Assembly: GCA_027063505.1 (NCBI GenBank)
Contig: JAMORO010000006.1
Coordinates: 1 to 48,609 of the forward strand
Direction of reading: 5' to 3'
DNA from: Sulfurimonas sp.
GTDB taxonomy: Bacteria; Campylobacterota; Campylobacteria; Campylobacterales; Sulfurimonadaceae
DNA: 48,609 nucleotides
Position numbers and translations under genes: made by a program. Below, piece by piece: positions 16,862 to 26,244 of the stretch (the first letter of the stretch is position 1; each line of letters begins with the position of its first letter). The notes under the pieces were generated by a model. That model was given only the letters and a program-made list of their open reading frames with translations. It did not search any database and was not told the origin of the DNA.

Positions 16862-18604
16862 ATGAAAACAAAAAGAAAATTTATAACACTTTTAACAAGG
16901 ACTCTTTACATTGTCTGGTCACTTTTACTTATAAGTATATTTTTTATCCTAGTGGAGCGAGTCTATACATATGCTAAGTATATAGCTGTCCAAAAAGCAG
17001 AGACAAGTGTAAACAAAGACATAGCTTACAGGCAATGGGTTGCTTCTCATGGTGGCGTTTATGTGCCAGTAGATAAAAGAACACAGCCAAACAAATATTT
17101 GGCACAGATTAAAGATAGAGATTTTAGAGCAGTTGGAAAAGAGTTCACCTTGATGAATCCTGCCTATACACTTTCACAAATGATGCATGATTACTCAAAA
17201 CTCTATGGTGTTAAAACACATATTACAAGTAATAAAACTCTTAACCCTGCAAATAAACCAGATAGTTGGGAAACTTTAGCACTTAACAAAATAGATCAGA
17301 CACGAAAAAACTATAATGAGCTTGCGTATATTGATGACAAAGAGTATCTACGTTTGATGAGTCCACTTGTAACAACAAAAATATGTTTAAAGTGTCATGC
17401 ATTTCAAGGGTATAAGATAGGGGATATTCGTGGTGGAGTCAGTGTTTCCATCCCGATGTCAAAGTTATATAGTAAAGCTTTTCAAGATTCACTCTATATA
17501 TTTGGTTTATTTGTCATTATTTGGCTGGTTGGAATGTTCTCTATCTCTCTGTTTTCAAAAAAAATCTATAAGTACATAGATGAGAAAGAGTTACTTTATG
17601 AAGAGTATATTTATGGGCTTGTAAGTGTTGTAGAAAAAAGAGATACTTACACAGCAGGACACTCTTCCCGTGTTGCAAAGTATGCTCAGATGATAGCACA
17701 AAAGATGGGTTACTCTGAGTATGATTGTCATATACTTCATCGCGCGGGAATGTTACATGATATTGGAAAGGTTGCTATTCCCGACTCTGTCTTTTTAAAG
17801 CCTACAAAGCTAACAGATGCAGAGTATAAACTGATTCAAGAGCATGTAGTGATGAGCTATGATATGCTCAAAAATATCTCTATTTTTGATGAGATAAAAG
17901 AGATAGTTCGTGATCATCATGAGCATTATGATGGCAGTGGCTATCCTCGAGGTCTTATAGGTGAAGATACTCCAATGTTAGCACAGATTTTAACTCTTGC
18001 TGACTCTTTTGATGCTATGACAACAGATAGAATCTATAAGGGGAGAAAGAGTATAAAAGAAGCACTTATAGAGATTGCAAAGTTCTCAGGAAAACAGTTC
18101 AATCCTAAGGTATCCCAAGTTGCACTCACTGTTTTAAAAAATGTTGTACTCGATGATTCACCGCATCAAAACCCTAAAACACTTCTAGAAAAAGAGCGTT
18201 TTAGTTACTTCTATAAAGATGCACTAACAGATGTTTATAATGAGGAGTATCTCCGAAGAAACATACAAAAAATAGTAGAGTACAATGTTGTGGCATGGCT
18301 ATCTCTCAAAGATTTTCATGCATTTAACAAAAAAAATGGCTGGAGTGCTGGCGATAAAATATTAAAAGAGCTATCAAGTGTTATAAAAAATAATTGTCGA
18401 GACTCTCTACAAGTCTATCGTTTTTATGGTGACAACTTCTTAGCTCTTTTAAACACACAAGAGGAGTTTGAGGTACTTAAAGGGCATTTAGACACTGTTT
18501 TGAGTAAAGAAAATATAGCTTATGAGTTAAAAGTAAGTAGAAATAAAGGCTTAAAAGAAAAAAATATAGGGAGTATGGAAGATGTTCTTAAAAAACTTTT
18601 TTAA
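16862..18604 (+). CDS. Heme-c sensor (DUF3365/Tll0287-like) HD-GYP phosphodiesterase with a degenerate GGDEF tail
   Basis: 580 residues. Membrane segment 12-34; periplasmic DUF3365 domain about 40-205 with one CXXCH (CLKCH, 175-179) followed by RGGVSVSIPM, typical of heme-c sensor domains; second membrane segment about 211-230; HD-GYP about 245-425 with HSSR 267-270, HD at 299-300, DHHEHYDGSGYP 351-362; then a GGDEF-like region about 452-575 in which the signature is FYGDNF (521-526), so cyclase activity is not expected. The heme suggests sensing of redox, NO or O2. It overlaps the following diguanylate cyclase by 23 bp, so c-di-GMP breakdown and synthesis are made from one message. Confidence 0.9.
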   Translation: MKTKRKFITLLTRTLYIVWSLLLISIFFILVERVYTYAKYIAVQKAETSVNKDIAYRQWVASHGGVYVPVDKRTQPNKYLAQIKDRDFRAVGKEFTLMNPAYTLSQMMHDYSKLYGVKTHITSNKTLNPANKPDSWETLALNKIDQTRKNYNELAYIDDKEYLRLMSPLVTTKICLKCHAFQGYKIGDIRGGVSVSIPMSKLYSKAFQDSLYIFGLFVIIWLVGMFSISLFSKKIYKYIDEKELLYEEYIYGLVSVVEKRDTYTAGHSSRVAKYAQMIAQKMGYSEYDCHILHRAGMLHDIGKVAIPDSVFLKPTKLTDAEYKLIQEHVVMSYDMLKNISIFDEIKEIVRDHHEHYDGSGYPRGLIGEDTPMLAQILTLADSFDAMTTDRIYKGRKSIKEALIEIAKFSGKQFNPKVSQVALTVLKNVVLDDSPHQNPKTLLEKERFSYFYKDALTDVYNEEYLRRNIQKIVEYNVVAWLSLKDFHAFNKKNGWSAGDKILKELSSVIKNNCRDSLQVYRFYGDNFLALLNTQEEFEVLKGHLDTVLSKENIAYELKVSRNKGLKEKNIGSMEDVLKKLF

Positions 18605-20153
18605 AGATAAACAATCAATCGTTTTATCAGCACTTCTCTCTTTTATTCTCTTAGAGAGTTTTGCTCTTTTATCTGTAAAATATTTACAAGAGAGTGAAAT
18701 AGAGAACTATTTGAGTGTAATATCTCCTGATGTTAAATCTCATATAGATATAGCAAATTCACACTTAACCGATATTTCTAAAATATTTTACGATATTGAG
18801 ATTAACCGTCCTGAAATTATAGAGATAATGGCAGAAGCATCTCATACAAAAGATTTAAAGAAGAAAGCGATATTAAGAGAGAGATTACTATCTCGACTCT
18901 CTGAGACTTACGAGCATATGAAAAAGTATCATGTTCGTCAACTCCATTTTCATCTTCCTCAAGCTATCAGCTTTTTAAGATTTCATAGACCTAGTAAGTT
19001 TGGGGACTCTTTAGTAGGTGTTCGAGAGACTTTAGAGTATGTGAATGAAAATAGAACTCCTATAAGTGCCTTTGAAGAGGGACGTATTTTTAATGGTTTC
19101 AGAAATGTTTTTCCACTCTATAAAGGGGATGAGTTTATTGGAACTGTTGAGATATCTTTTGATTTTGATGAAATGCAGGAGTTACTCTCTTCCATTGACT
19201 CTTCATCCTACCTTTTTATGATAAAAAATAAGATAGTCAATAAAAAAGTTTTTGCTGATGAAAAAAGTAATTATGAAAGTAGTGAATTTTCAGGCTTTGA
19301 TTATGATAAAGCAACTCTTAAAGATACAATGCAAATAGGACTTGATGAGATGTATGCTATCAATACACAAATAGCATCAAGAGTAGAAGAACAGCTTCAA
19401 AAAGGAGAGCTTTTCTCTATCCCGTTCTCAGATAAATCCATTTATGACAATCACACTATAGTTATCTCTTTTGTACCTGTTTTAAACTTAGAGAGTAAGG
19501 TAGTGGCATATATAGTGCATTACGAATTTGGGGACTTAATAGGTATTATGTTGAGAAATATTAAAATAATATCTATTGTAGTTACTCTCTTAGCACTTCT
19601 TTTGAGTACTATTTTTACAGCTATTTTAGTGAATGAAAGAAAGAAACAAAAATCCATACATGACTTAGCTGTTCATGATGCATTAACTGGTATTTACAAT
19701 CGTCATGGTGTCAATGAGCTACTCAATCAAAAGATAGAAGAGTTTAAAAGAGTTAAAAATAAGCTGAGTGTAGTTTTCTTTGATATTGACTTCTTTAAAA
19801 GAGTTAATGATACTTATGGGCATGATATGGGAGACTATGTTTTAGAAAATATTGCTAAATTAGTAAGCTTAGAAATAAGAGCGAGTGATATTTTTGCAAG
19901 ATGGGGTGGGGAGGAGTTTATTCTCTTCTTACCAGATACAAGTTTAGAAGAAGCACTCAAAGTTGCAGAAAAACTAAGAAAGTCCATCGAAGAGTATGCC
20001 TTTAGCGATATAGACACAATTACTTGTAGTTTTGGGGTAACAGAGCTTAAAAAAGATGATACAAAAGAGAGCTTTTTAAAACGTGTTGATAATCTTTTGT
20101 ATGAAGCAAAAGCATCAGGTCGTAATTGTGTAGTTAGTGATATGGAATCTTAA
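18582..20153 (+). CDS. Double-Cache (dCache_3-like) diguanylate cyclase
   Basis: 523 residues. Membrane segment about 12-33, a large periplasmic Cache-type region about 35-320 (RQLHFHLPQAISFLRFHRPS is typical of the dCache_3 type), second membrane segment about 327-350, then GGDEF about 362-520. The active site is GGEEF (442-446) and the inhibitory site RASD lies at 433-436, five residues before it, so product inhibition is likely. It makes c-di-GMP from GTP. The ATG lies within the preceding HD-GYP gene, with GGAAG upstream; the start gives a short cytoplasmic MFLKNFFKDKQS before the membrane segment. The ligand is unknown. Confidence 0.92.
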   Translation: MFLKNFFKDKQSIVLSALLSFILLESFALLSVKYLQESEIENYLSVISPDVKSHIDIANSHLTDISKIFYDIEINRPEIIEIMAEASHTKDLKKKAILRERLLSRLSETYEHMKKYHVRQLHFHLPQAISFLRFHRPSKFGDSLVGVRETLEYVNENRTPISAFEEGRIFNGFRNVFPLYKGDEFIGTVEISFDFDEMQELLSSIDSSSYLFMIKNKIVNKKVFADEKSNYESSEFSGFDYDKATLKDTMQIGLDEMYAINTQIASRVEEQLQKGELFSIPFSDKSIYDNHTIVISFVPVLNLESKVVAYIVHYEFGDLIGIMLRNIKIISIVVTLLALLLSTIFTAILVNERKKQKSIHDLAVHDALTGIYNRHGVNELLNQKIEEFKRVKNKLSVVFFDIDFFKRVNDTYGHDMGDYVLENIAKLVSLEIRASDIFARWGGEEFILFLPDTSLEEALKVAEKLRKSIEEYAFSDIDTITCSFGVTELKKDDTKESFLKRVDNLLYEAKASGRNCVVSDMES

Positions 20154-20270
20154 GAAAAACTTATACGAAAGCACTTCTATTTTAAATAAGAGTAATATTA
20201 TCCGATTTAAACTACAATTCTCTCAACAAAACGTGAAAGCGTTAAAAAAATTAAAACACAAGGAGCCACA

Positions 20271-20774
20271 ATGGCAACTACAAAATTTAAAGGTACAGAC
20301 GTAGAATTATTAGGAACAGAGATTAATGTTGGAGATAAAGCACCAGCGATTACTGTTGTAAACTCAGACGGTTTAGGTGACGTAACAGTTGGTGGTGCTC
20401 AAGGGCATAAACAACTTATCATCGTTGTTCCTTCTTTAGACACAGGTGTATGTGCTACTGAAACTCGTAACTTCAATGCAAAAGCAGCATCTTTAGAAGG
20501 TGTTAAGCCAACTATCGTTTCTCTTGACCTTCCATTTGCTGCAGGACGTTTTTGTTCAGCTGAGGGAATTACTGACTTAACTGTTACTTCTGACTTCCGT
20601 AACAAAGATTTCGCTAATGCTTATGGTGTTTTACTTGGTGGATCAGTTTTAGCTGGTGTTACTTGTAGAGCAATCTTTGCAGTAAACGAAGAGGGAATTG
20701 TAACTTACAAAGAGATCGTTCCAGAAATCACTGAAGAGCCTAACTACGACGCTGCAATCGCTGCAGTAAGCTAG
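20271..20774 (+). CDS. tpx: Thiol peroxidase Tpx (atypical 2-Cys peroxiredoxin)
   Basis: 167 residues. It reduces hydrogen peroxide and organic peroxides, with thioredoxin as usual donor. Peroxidatic Cys61 is in PSLDTGVCATETRNF and resolving Cys95 in AGRFCSAEG, the Tpx arrangement. Shine-Dalgarno AAGGAG lies 8 bp before the ATG. Codon use is noticeably cleaner than in neighbours (many ACT, GTT, AAC), consistent with high expression. It is monocistronic with a hairpin after it. Confidence 0.96.
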   Translation: MATTKFKGTDVELLGTEINVGDKAPAITVVNSDGLGDVTVGGAQGHKQLIIVVPSLDTGVCATETRNFNAKAASLEGVKPTIVSLDLPFAAGRFCSAEGITDLTVTSDFRNKDFANAYGVLLGGSVLAGVTCRAIFAVNEEGIVTYKEIVPEITEEPNYDAAIAAVS

Positions 20775-20791
20775 ACCTTTTTAAATCAGAT

Positions 20792-20809
20792 GTGAGGCTT
20801 TCGCCTCAC
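20792..20809 (+). terminator. Hairpin downstream of tpx
   Basis: A perfect 7-bp stem, GTGAGGC and GCCTCAC, loop TTTC, 18 bp after the tpx stop. The following sequence (TTAATTG) is only weakly T-rich, so it may terminate poorly or protect the 3' end. Confidence 0.6.
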
Positions 20810-20918
20810 TTAATTGAGAGGTGTGATTTTATCATACTTCCAATTTTCTTTCTTTTTTCCCTTTCATCAATTTCATATTTATACCAACTGTTTTAATAAT
20901 AAAATGACATATCTCTGA

Positions 20919-20924
20919 TATAAT
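20919..20924 (+). promoter_or_regulatory. Probable -10 box of the outer-membrane barrel gene
   Basis: TATAAT after CTCTGA, 28 bp before the ATG at 20952. The stretch 20810-20918 shows no gene. Confidence 0.5.
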
Positions 20925-20951
20925 TACTCTATTATAAAAATGGAGCTTATT

Positions 20952-21734
20952 ATGAAAAAATTATTAACAAGTTTAGCTGCAGTAGCCACTATCGCTTCAA
21001 CTGTAAATGCTGACTTTGCAAGAGTTGAGATGGGTGCTGGTGCATGGATGCAAACACCAACTGGGGATGCTGTGATTTCAGATGGTGATGGTGTTTTAAG
21101 TCTTAATGGAACATACACAAGTAAGGAAACAGAGGCTACTGACATTTATGTTTGGGCATTAATTAAGCATCCTATCCCAGTTATCCCAAACCTGAGATTA
21201 GAGTATGTGACAATAACTGATGAGGGTGATACTACAGGTTCTGTTAATGGTGCTGGTATTCCTAGTGGTCAATCTGCTCCAACAACATTTGATATTACTC
21301 AGTTTGATATTATTCCTTACTATAATATTTTAGACAATACTTTTTGGACTACTATTGATTTAGGGTTAGATCTTAAAGTGATTCAGACTGATGCTACAGT
21401 TGGTGCTGTATCGAGTGGTGTACCTTTCGTGCCAGACTTTGAAGGATATAGTTCTTCTGAAACAACTGTTGTGCCACTTCTGTATGCAAGAGGTCGTGTG
21501 GAGATTCCTACGACAAACATTGGGCTTGAAGCGGATGTTAAAGCTATCTCTGATGGTACAAACACTATGTATGACATAAGAGCTAAAGTAGATTATACTT
21601 TAGATTTTATTCCTGTTGTACAACCAGCTGTGGAAGTTGGTTATAGAGTACAACAGATAAAAGTTGATGATGGTGATACTCAAGTTGATTTAAATTATGC
21701 AGGTGTTTATGCAGGTTTAATGCTTCGTTTCTAA
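20952..21734 (+). CDS. Outer-membrane beta-barrel protein (TIGR04219-like)
   Basis: 260 residues from ATG 20952, chosen because the GGAG at 20942-20945 lies six bases upstream; an earlier in-frame ATG (20940) has no ribosome site. Signal peptide MKKLLTSLAAVATIASTVNA. The mature start DFARVEMGAGAWMQTPTG and the alternating strands (LRLEYVTITDEG, FDIIPYYNILD, TIDLGLDLKVIQ) end in AGVYAGLMLRF with a C-terminal Phe, the usual signal for barrel insertion. The family is common in Campylobacterota and of unknown function. Confidence 0.85.
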   Translation: MKKLLTSLAAVATIASTVNADFARVEMGAGAWMQTPTGDAVISDGDGVLSLNGTYTSKETEATDIYVWALIKHPIPVIPNLRLEYVTITDEGDTTGSVNGAGIPSGQSAPTTFDITQFDIIPYYNILDNTFWTTIDLGLDLKVIQTDATVGAVSSGVPFVPDFEGYSSSETTVVPLLYARGRVEIPTTNIGLEADVKAISDGTNTMYDIRAKVDYTLDFIPVVQPAVEVGYRVQQIKVDDGDTQVDLNYAGVYAGLMLRF

Positions 21735-21743
21735 TCTATTTAC

Positions 21744-21771
21744 GAGATAGCGTTTATCTAAACGCCATCTC
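21744..21771. terminator. Bidirectional terminator between the barrel gene and murB
   Basis: 12-bp arms with one mismatch (21744-21755 and 21760-21771; GAGATAGCGTTT against AAACGCCATCTC), loop ATCT. It lies between convergent stops and covers the last codons of murB. Confidence 0.6.
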
Positions 21772-22558
21772 TATACTCTCTGTCCAAAATAACTATCTCA
21801 CACTCGAGTTTGATAGCAAACTCTTTAAACACTCTTTTCTTTGCCTCTTCTATAAGCCACATAGCATCTTTATATGTCCCATTGGCAGTATTAACTAAGA
21901 AGTTCGCATGTTCACTACTAAAACACATATCACCTCGCATCACCCCTCTTAATCCTACAGCTTCTATCAAACGACCAGCATAATCACCTTGAGGGTTTTT
22001 AAAACAACTTCCTGCACTTGGAGTAGAGGGTTGATTAGCACGCATCTTTTTAAACATAGCCACTTTTTGAGAGCTAAAACCACTCTCTAGCTCAAAACTT
22101 GCTTCTAAGATAGGCTTTTTAATATCTGTAAATCTATACCCATATTTTATCTGCTCTTTTTTTAAAACGCCATCAGTAGTTCTAAGCTCTAAAAGAGTGT
22201 TAAATATCTCAAACTCTTTGAGCCCTGCATTCATATAGACAAGTCCTCCCAGTTTTCCTGGTAGGTGGGAGACAAACTCAAAGTTTGCGATGTTGTGTTT
22301 CTTACAAAAAGAGGCTATCTTTCCAGAGGGAGTTGCTCCTCCTATCTTTAAAACGCCATCTTCAACTCTAATGTAGTCATATTTTTTAGAGAGCATCATA
22401 AGTGCTGGAGGGTTGTCTCCTACTAGGGTGTTATTACAAGAGCCAATGAGGTAGTAGTCTGCTATGTTTGAGAAGTTATTTTCGAGAAGTGCTACTTCAA
22501 GAGTTCCTCCTATTTTAAAAGAGGAGTACTTTTTGAAGTTTATAAGTTTTGTCTGCAT
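21758..22558 (-). CDS. murB: UDP-N-acetylenolpyruvoylglucosamine reductase MurB
   Basis: 266 residues, short-type MurB. It reduces UDP-GlcNAc-enolpyruvate to UDP-MurNAc with NADPH and FAD, in the cytoplasm. Motifs: YSSFKIGG (11-18), GSCNNTLVGD near 39-48, LPGKLGGLVYMNAG (about 99-112), and SAGSCFKNP with the catalytic Ser region, then SSEHANFLVNTANGT. The ATG overlaps the fliQ stop by one base (TAATG). fliQ-murB adjacency also occurs in Campylobacter, as I recall. Confidence 0.95.
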   Translation of the reverse strand: MQTKLINFKKYSSFKIGGTLEVALLENNFSNIADYYLIGSCNNTLVGDNPPALMMLSKKYDYIRVEDGVLKIGGATPSGKIASFCKKHNIANFEFVSHLPGKLGGLVYMNAGLKEFEIFNTLLELRTTDGVLKKEQIKYGYRFTDIKKPILEASFELESGFSSQKVAMFKKMRANQPSTPSAGSCFKNPQGDYAGRLIEAVGLRGVMRGDMCFSSEHANFLVNTANGTYKDAMWLIEEAKKRVFKEFAIKLECEIVILDREYRDGV

Positions 22559-22824
22559 TACTCAACAAAGGTTGGCATGAGATTAAAAACATGTTTAGCA
22601 AAGTCTGTCATCTCGTTGAGCATCCATGGCATAGTTAAAACAATAACAATAACAACACCGATAATTTTAGGAATAAAAGAGAGTGTCATCTCATTGATCT
22701 GTGTTGTTGCCTGAAAGATGGAAACAGCAAGCCCGACAAGCATACCGGTAAGTAGTCCAGGTAGTGCTAGCATAAGTGCTATTTTAAATGTTTCAACACC
22801 AAGGGCTACGAGTTTTGCTTCCAT
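22558..22824 (-). CDS. fliQ: Flagellar type III export protein FliQ
   Basis: 88 residues, the usual FliQ length when started at the ATG at 22824; a longer frame to 22875 would add residues not found in the family and overlap mqnD. Two membrane helices (about 12-40 and 50-75) with the conserved IFQATTQINEMTLSFIPKI between them. FliQ is part of the FliPQR export gate. One base separates it from the mqnD stop, and it overlaps murB by one base, so it is embedded in a metabolic operon rather than a flagellar one. Confidence 0.95.
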   Translation of the reverse strand: MEAKLVALGVETFKIALMLALPGLLTGMLVGLAVSIFQATTQINEMTLSFIPKIIGVVIVIVLTMPWMLNEMTDFAKHVFNLMPTFVE

Positions 22825-22825
22825 A

Positions 22826-23701
22826 TTATGAGTTCCTAATTTCCGTATACTCAGTAGGGATAAGATAATCTTCAACCGTTACAGGTGCATCATAAAAACC
22901 ATGCTTATATCCGAGTTCAAAGAGTTTGTTTATCGCTCTGTACTGAAGAGGGCTTAAGCTAATTGATTCATCATTTGCATAGAGCTCTAAATACTTATCG
23001 AGTGTCTCAGCATCTATACGAACAAGATCACGCTCTATAAGCATCTTAGAGAGTCTATCTTTATGATCGCGTGCTACTTGAACCGCTTTTGTGAGTGTCT
23101 CTTCATAGGCGATTGCTTTTGTAAGAGGGAGTGAACGGCGAATAGCCATTCCACCAAGAGGAAGTGGTAGATCTTTTCCCGCTAACTCTTGCCAAATATC
23201 CCACATTTCACGTTCAACTTCAAGTGCATCAGCATAAGTAAGAATAGACTCATGGATAAGAACACCCGCATGAACATCACCATCTATAACTGCTTGTTCT
23301 ATCTCAAGAAAGTTCATGTAGGTGATGCGAGCATCAGGATAAGCGATGCGAAAGAGCATAGCATTTGTAGTGTGTTCACCACTTAAGGCAACTCGGAAGT
23401 TTCGTTTGAGTTTTTCACCTTTGCGTTTGATGAGTTTAGGTCCATACCCCTCTCCAAAACTTACAGCGGTACGTAGCGGGGCATATTCACTTTTAATGTG
23501 AGGATAGAGCGCAAAACTAATGGCAACTATGTCATAAACGCCATTTAAAGCATCTTCATTAAGTGTTTGAATATCTTTAGCGATATTGTCAAACACTACT
23601 CCATCCATACCTACCCAGCCAAACTTAATGGCATAGTACATAAAGATATCATCGGCATCTGGTGAGTGAGCTATAACTGTTTTTTTCAAAAATATATCCA
23701 T
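22826..23701 (-). CDS. mqnD: 1,4-dihydroxy-6-naphthoate synthase MqnD (futalosine menaquinone pathway)
   Basis: 291 residues of the periplasmic-binding-like MqnA/MqnD fold. MqnD converts cyclic dehypoxanthine futalosine to 1,4-dihydroxy-6-naphthoate. Seen: AHSPDADDIFMYYAI near the N-terminus (SPCPNDTF in other phyla), DIQTLNEDALNGVYDIVAIS, SFGEGYGPKLI, and GVLIHESILTY with the key His-Glu. MqnA is the alternative, but the spacing and GEGYGP favour MqnD. This phylum makes menaquinone by the futalosine route, which fits. First in an operon with fliQ and murB. Confidence 0.86.
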   Translation of the reverse strand: MDIFLKKTVIAHSPDADDIFMYYAIKFGWVGMDGVVFDNIAKDIQTLNEDALNGVYDIVAISFALYPHIKSEYAPLRTAVSFGEGYGPKLIKRKGEKLKRNFRVALSGEHTTNAMLFRIAYPDARITYMNFLEIEQAVIDGDVHAGVLIHESILTYADALEVEREMWDIWQELAGKDLPLPLGGMAIRRSLPLTKAIAYEETLTKAVQVARDHKDRLSKMLIERDLVRIDAETLDKYLELYANDESISLSPLQYRAINKLFELGYKHGFYDAPVTVEDYLIPTEYTEIRNS

Positions 23702-23859
23702 TTAAATTATAATAAGTATTATAGCTACTTTTTAATTAAATTTATCTATTTAACATTTACAAAATAAGTTAGAATTATTAAGTTTTATTATATATATGGA
23801 AGAGTACAATAGCTCTTAATACCTCATGAAATCATCATTGAGGAAGGTGGTAGATACTA

Positions 23860-26139
23860 ATGTATAATAAAAAACAGAACTTTATAATACTTTTTTTTAA
23901 AATAGTTATCCCTATCCTTCTGCTTGTTATTTTATCAAGTTATTTCTTCTTAAAAAAGATTGAAGATGATAAGAAATATCTGATGTATGAAAAAGTGCAA
24001 AGTATGGCAACTCTTATGCACACTATCTACAACTCTAATCCTAGCGAAGCAACACTCTCACAAATTCAAGGGACTTTTAATCAGTTAAAAAATGATACAA
24101 CTATTAACTTTACCTACCTATTAGGAACACTCAATGCAGATGAGATAGAGTACTTAGCATACTCAACCACAGTTAAACCACATAATGTAAAGATCTCAGA
24201 TCGAGAGCGTTTTGAGTCGATGAGTGATGCACTAGAGGGGTATAGTGCTGTAAAAGTTACACATGATTTTGATGGAAAAGATGTATTTTCCGCATTTACA
24301 AATATTGAAGGAACTCCGTGGGCTTTAGTTATTGAGCAGTCATATGAAGATCATATAGCCCCTTTTAAAGAGATTGCTCTTAGTGTCGCAGTACTCTCAC
24401 TTCTCGTTCTTTTTGGACTCTATTTTACTCTTGCATATTTTGAAAATAAAAATAGTGCTCTTATAAAAAGTAGTGAAGATAGGTTTCGTCACATGGTTGA
24501 GAGTACAAATGATTTAGTCTGGGAGATAGATGAGAATGGACTCTTTACATATGTAAGTGATCAGGTGAAATCTATTCTTGGATATAGTTATAAAGAGTGT
24601 TTGGGTAAAACTCCTTTCTATTTTATGAAAGAGGAGGAGGCAACTTGTGCAAAGGCTGTTTTTGAAAAAATTTTGCATGATAATAGATGTATAATAGATG
24701 TTGAAACTCTTAATATTACAAGGGATGGCGAAGAGGTTAATATTTTGACAAATGGAACACCTTTTTATAATTTGGTTGGGAAGTTGATGGGTTACAGAGG
24801 TATTAGTAAAAATATTACAGTAGAAAAAAAGCATAAAGAGCAGATGAAAAAGTTAGCATACTTCGATATACTCACCGGCTTAGCAAATCGAAAAAATATA
24901 CTTAACAGAATTGAAGAAGAGGTGCAGTACTCTCTGCGAAATGAGACTAACTCCGCTTTAGTCTATCTTGATCTAGATGGATTTAAATATATAAATGACA
25001 CTTTAGGACATAACTATGGAGATGAAGTTTTAAAAATAGTTGCTTGTAGATTACAAGAGAGTGTAAGAGAGTTTGATGTAGTTGGAAGAGTTGGTGGGGA
25101 TGAGTTTGTTATCTTAGTTCGTGGAAAAGAAAAAGTATGTCAAAAATGCAAAGACCAACTCTTAGTACTTAAAGATAGGGTGAAAGAGTCTATAAATAGA
25201 CCTATGATTTTTGAAGGTGAGAAGTATAGTGTTGGTGTAAGTATGGGTGTTGCTTTTATCCCTCAAGATGCTAAGAGTGCAAATGAAGCAGTGAAAAAAG
25301 CAGATAGTGCGATGTATAAAGCAAAAGAGTTAGGAAAAAATCGTGCTATTTTTTATGATATAACTCTTCAAGAAGAGGTAGAAAAATCACATCATCTAAA
25401 GGCAGAGATTATAGAGGGTCTAAAAAATGATGAGTTTATCATGTTCTACCAAGCACAGTACAGTGTTGATGGGAGTACTATCGTTGGTTATGAAGCACTT
25501 GTAAGATGGAATATCCCTCAAAAAGGAGTAGTTGAAGCATCAGAGTTTATGCCAAATATTGAGAAATTTGGACTCTATTTGGAGCTTGATAAATATGTCT
25601 GTAATCATATATACAAAGATTTACATGCACTAGCTTTAAGAGATGATTCTCTACGTATATCTGTAAATATAAGTGCAAAAAGTTTTGAAGAAGATAGCTT
25701 TATAGCTTTTGTAGAGGATAAGGTCCATAATCAAGGAGTCGATGCAAATAAAATTACTCTTGAGATTACAGAAGATGCATTTTTACATATAGTGAAAAAC
25801 TCTTATATAGATAGGATTATTGCTCTTGGATTTAAGATATCAATAGATGATTTTGGTACAGGATACTCTAACTTATTATATCTTTCAACTTTGAAGTACC
25901 ATGAGATTAAACTTGATAAATCTTTTGTTCATGGGATTACAAAAAGTGAAAAAGACAAAGAAATATGTAAGCTAATACTGAATATTTGTAAAGAGTTACA
26001 CGTTAAAGTTGTAGCAGAGGGTGTAGAAACAGAGGCTCAGTTGGCTTTTTTAAGAGAAGAAGATGTCGATGTGATTCAGGGGTATATTTATGCTGTTCCT
26101 GAGCCTTTAAAAGCGATAAAACTTAGTAATCAAAGTTGA
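23860..26139 (+). CDS. Membrane PAS-GGDEF-EAL protein (bifunctional c-di-GMP enzyme)
   Basis: 759 residues. Membrane segment 11-31; a single-Cache-like periplasmic region about 35-170; second membrane segment 172-194; PAS about 205-320 (EDRFRHMVESTNDLVWEID); GGDEF about 333-500 with GGDEF at 412-416 and inhibitory site REFD at 403-406; EAL about 512-755 with EALVRW 545-550, NISAKSF, DDFGTGYSNL, KLDKSFV and AEGVETEAQ. Both catalytic sites look complete, so direction must be set by signals or by one domain being regulatory. It is preceded by a 158-bp A+T-rich intergenic stretch shared with mqnD, and lies between mqnD and recA. Confidence 0.92.
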   Translation: MYNKKQNFIILFFKIVIPILLLVILSSYFFLKKIEDDKKYLMYEKVQSMATLMHTIYNSNPSEATLSQIQGTFNQLKNDTTINFTYLLGTLNADEIEYLAYSTTVKPHNVKISDRERFESMSDALEGYSAVKVTHDFDGKDVFSAFTNIEGTPWALVIEQSYEDHIAPFKEIALSVAVLSLLVLFGLYFTLAYFENKNSALIKSSEDRFRHMVESTNDLVWEIDENGLFTYVSDQVKSILGYSYKECLGKTPFYFMKEEEATCAKAVFEKILHDNRCIIDVETLNITRDGEEVNILTNGTPFYNLVGKLMGYRGISKNITVEKKHKEQMKKLAYFDILTGLANRKNILNRIEEEVQYSLRNETNSALVYLDLDGFKYINDTLGHNYGDEVLKIVACRLQESVREFDVVGRVGGDEFVILVRGKEKVCQKCKDQLLVLKDRVKESINRPMIFEGEKYSVGVSMGVAFIPQDAKSANEAVKKADSAMYKAKELGKNRAIFYDITLQEEVEKSHHLKAEIIEGLKNDEFIMFYQAQYSVDGSTIVGYEALVRWNIPQKGVVEASEFMPNIEKFGLYLELDKYVCNHIYKDLHALALRDDSLRISVNISAKSFEEDSFIAFVEDKVHNQGVDANKITLEITEDAFLHIVKNSYIDRIIALGFKISIDDFGTGYSNLLYLSTLKYHEIKLDKSFVHGITKSEKDKEICKLILNICKELHVKVVAEGVETEAQLAFLREEDVDVIQGYIYAVPEPLKAIKLSNQS

Positions 26140-26244
26140 AATTTGAGAGATTCCTCAAAAAAAGTATGACAATTTGCCATATTTTTTATATACTTCCACA
26201 AAACTACCTATAATTTCTGAAATTTAAAAACAAGTGAGCCCAAG

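Noticed and set aside
22825..22875. Longer FliQ start at 22875
   Set aside because: It would add 17 residues absent in the family and overlap mqnD; ATG 22824 fits length and one-base spacing.
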